A stretch of 6,382 bases of DNA from JBFHER01 sp041584055 (GTDB lineage: Bacteria > Bacteroidota > Bacteroidia > Bacteroidales > UBA5342). Both the position numbers and the translations under genes were made by a program. The notes under the pieces are model-generated. The model made no database searches and was not told the DNA's origin. It was given only the letters and a program-made list of their open reading frames with translations. Location of the stretch: assembly GCA_041584055.1 (NCBI GenBank), contig JBFHER010000231.1, forward strand, positions 1 through 6,382, in the 5' to 3' direction. This document shows positions 5,280-6,382 of this stretch, in pieces (the stretch's first letter is position 1; the number at the start of each line of letters is the position of its first letter).

Positions 5280-6382
5280 ATGCAGATTATTTCAAGAATT
5301 ATACTTTCTGTTCTTGTGTTGTGTGCCTGTTTTACAATTACGGCCAGCGATTTAAATCGGTCTGGCTTTACTGTGAAATCAGAGCATTGGGCAGATTCCT
5401 TATTACATAAATTGTCAACAGAACAAAAGATAGGTCAATTGTTCATGCTGGAAGCATATTCTAACTGGACAGATGACGGCAACAAAAAATTCAAGAGCCT
5501 TATTGAACGCTATCAACCTGGTGGAGTTATCTTTTTTCAGGGGACCAAAGAAAAGCAATTGCAGTTGATTGACGATTGGCGTAAGGTCGTTACCGTGCCT
5601 TTGCTGATTGGTATGGATGCAGAATGGGGCACATCCATGCGTTTGCAGAACGAAATGTGGTTTCCAAAAGCGATGCAACTTGGTGCAGTTAAAGATAATC
5701 ATCTGATTGAGCAGATAGGTTTATGCATTGGTGAGCAATGCGGAGAAGCGGGTGTCCATATTAACTTTGCTCCGGTACTTGACATCAATTCAAATCCACA
5801 AAACCCCGTCATTAATTACAGATCTTTTGGAGAAGACAAAGAACGTGTTGCAGATAAAACCTATGCCTTTTTTAAAGGTTTGCAGCAAGCTGGAATTGTT
5901 GCGGTAGGAAAGCATTTTCCCGGCCATGGAAACACATCTTCAGATTCTCATTATCAGCTTCCCGTATTAACAAGTTCGAAAGACGAACTATACAAGAATG
6001 AGCTTTATCCGTTTCAACAAGCCGCCCGGTTTGGGATCGGTGGCCTTATGACCGGTCATTTAAGTGTCCCATCCATTGATGAAACGGGGACTCCGGCATC
6101 ATTGTCTCCAATGTTGGTTGATGCGATTATTAATAAGGAGTGGCATTTTAAAGGATTGATTGTTTCGGATGCTTTAAATATGAAGGCGGTTAATTCGGGC
6201 ATCAGAAACCATTACCTGAAAGCATTTCTGGCCGGGAATGATATTCTTTTATTTCCTGCAAATATAAAAGAAGCCACTGAACAGATTCATGACGGCTTAA
6301 ATTCTGGCACAATCTCTATGTCGGATTTAAATGCGCGGGTGCTAAAAATTTTGCAGCAAAAATATGTTCTTCAACTCCACAA
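5280..6382 (+). CDS. Exported family 3 glycoside hydrolase, NagZ-like beta-N-acetylhexosaminidase, C-terminus beyond the right edge
   Basis: The frame runs from ATG at 5280 to the right edge with 367 complete codons and no stop. An in-frame TAA directly before the ATG rules out an earlier start. Residues 1-23 look like a signal peptide (hydrophobic 7-20, likely cleavage near TAS). Cys17 gives only a poor lipobox (L-C-A-C). The GH3 TIM-barrel domain shows MDAEWG (112-117, DQEGG in NagZ), FAPVLDIN (163-170), RSFGED (181-186), KHFPGHG (211-217), DSH (222-224) and VSDALNM (295-301). Asp297 is the expected nucleophile, and Asp222-His224 matches the Asp-His acid/base pair special to NagZ-type enzymes. 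It therefore probably releases N-acetylglucosamine from peptidoglycan or other amino-sugar chains, outside the cytoplasm. The barrel seems to finish near residue 365. Bacteroidota relatives often continue into a beta-lactamase-like serine hydrolase domain, but that part is not visible here. Confidence 0.9.
   Translation, partial: MQIISRIILSVLVLCACFTITASDLNRSGFTVKSEHWADSLLHKLSTEQKIGQLFMLEAYSNWTDDGNKKFKSLIERYQPGGVIFFQGTKEKQLQLIDDWRKVVTVPLLIGMDAEWGTSMRLQNEMWFPKAMQLGAVKDNHLIEQIGLCIGEQCGEAGVHINFAPVLDINSNPQNPVINYRSFGEDKERVADKTYAFFKGLQQAGIVAVGKHFPGHGNTSSDSHYQLPVLTSSKDELYKNELYPFQQAARFGIGGLMTGHLSVPSIDETGTPASLSPMLVDAIINKEWHFKGLIVSDALNMKAVNSGIRNHYLKAFLAGNDILLFPANIKEATEQIHDGLNSGTISMSDLNARVLKILQQKYVLQLH

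Noticed and set aside
5201..5410. 69-codon plus-strand frame starting in the divergent region
   Set aside because: It overlaps the GH3 signal peptide region in another frame. The GH3 frame continues with conserved motifs, while this one stops.
5415..5702. 95-codon minus-strand open frame inside the glycoside hydrolase
   Set aside because: It lies wholly opposite the clear GH3 coding frame, has no recognisable motifs and no start context; it is an antisense shadow.
1..6382. CRISPR arrays, tRNA/rRNA genes, transposon ends, toxin-antitoxin pairs, phage genes
   Set aside because: Searched by eye on both strands. There are no repeated units with spacers, no cloverleaf or rRNA-like stretches, no transposase motifs, and no unexplained gap over 90 bases.

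Overview
This AT-rich window looks like the chromosome of a member of the Bacteroidota. The evidence is protein style (Bacteroidota-type PrmA, nucleoside phosphorylase and Wzz-like sequences), A/T-rich leaders with mostly poor Shine-Dalgarno sites, and three upstream matches to the TAnnTTTG -7 element of that phylum. I lean towards class Bacteroidia but cannot fix a genus. There is no tRNA, rRNA, CRISPR array, insertion sequence or phage-like gene in the window. Coding density is very high and no gap between genes exceeds 90 bases.

Layout: seven genes run right to left on the minus strand, and one gene runs rightwards off the end. In transcription order the minus-strand genes are prmA (ribosomal protein L11 methyltransferase, 5191-4352), a MutT-like Nudix hydrolase (4344-3955), a YicC/YloC-family endoribonuclease (3891-3016), gmk (guanylate kinase, 3016-2447), nadD (nicotinate-nucleotide adenylyltransferase, 2416-1856), a uridine-phosphorylase-like nucleoside phosphorylase (1852-983), and a two-membrane-segment, Wzz-like envelope protein cut off by the left edge (930-1). 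Gaps are 7, 63, -1, 30, 3 and 52 bases. The 63-base gap before yicC carries a good promoter candidate, so the run is probably two transcription units, prmA-mutT and yicC-gmk-nadD-phosphorylase-wzz-like, possibly with read-through between them. Diverging from prmA across an 88-base regulatory region is an exported NagZ-like family 3 glycoside hydrolase (5280 to the right edge), which is also incomplete.

Functionally most of the cluster is nucleotide and translation housekeeping: nucleotide-pool cleaning (Nudix), RNA turnover (YicC), GMP to GDP (Gmk), NAD synthesis (NadD), nucleoside salvage (phosphorylase) and ribosome modification (PrmA). The two edge genes concern the cell envelope: a chain-length-determinant-like membrane protein and a glycosidase of the type that removes N-acetylglucosamine from peptidoglycan fragments.

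I do not see a new defence, mobile or biosynthetic system here. The points most worth a second look are a calcium-loop-like motif in the Wzz-like protein, short inverted repeats lying on the candidate promoters between prmA and the glycosidase, the unseen C-terminal half of the glycosidase, and the 3-base spacing between nadD and a nucleoside phosphorylase.
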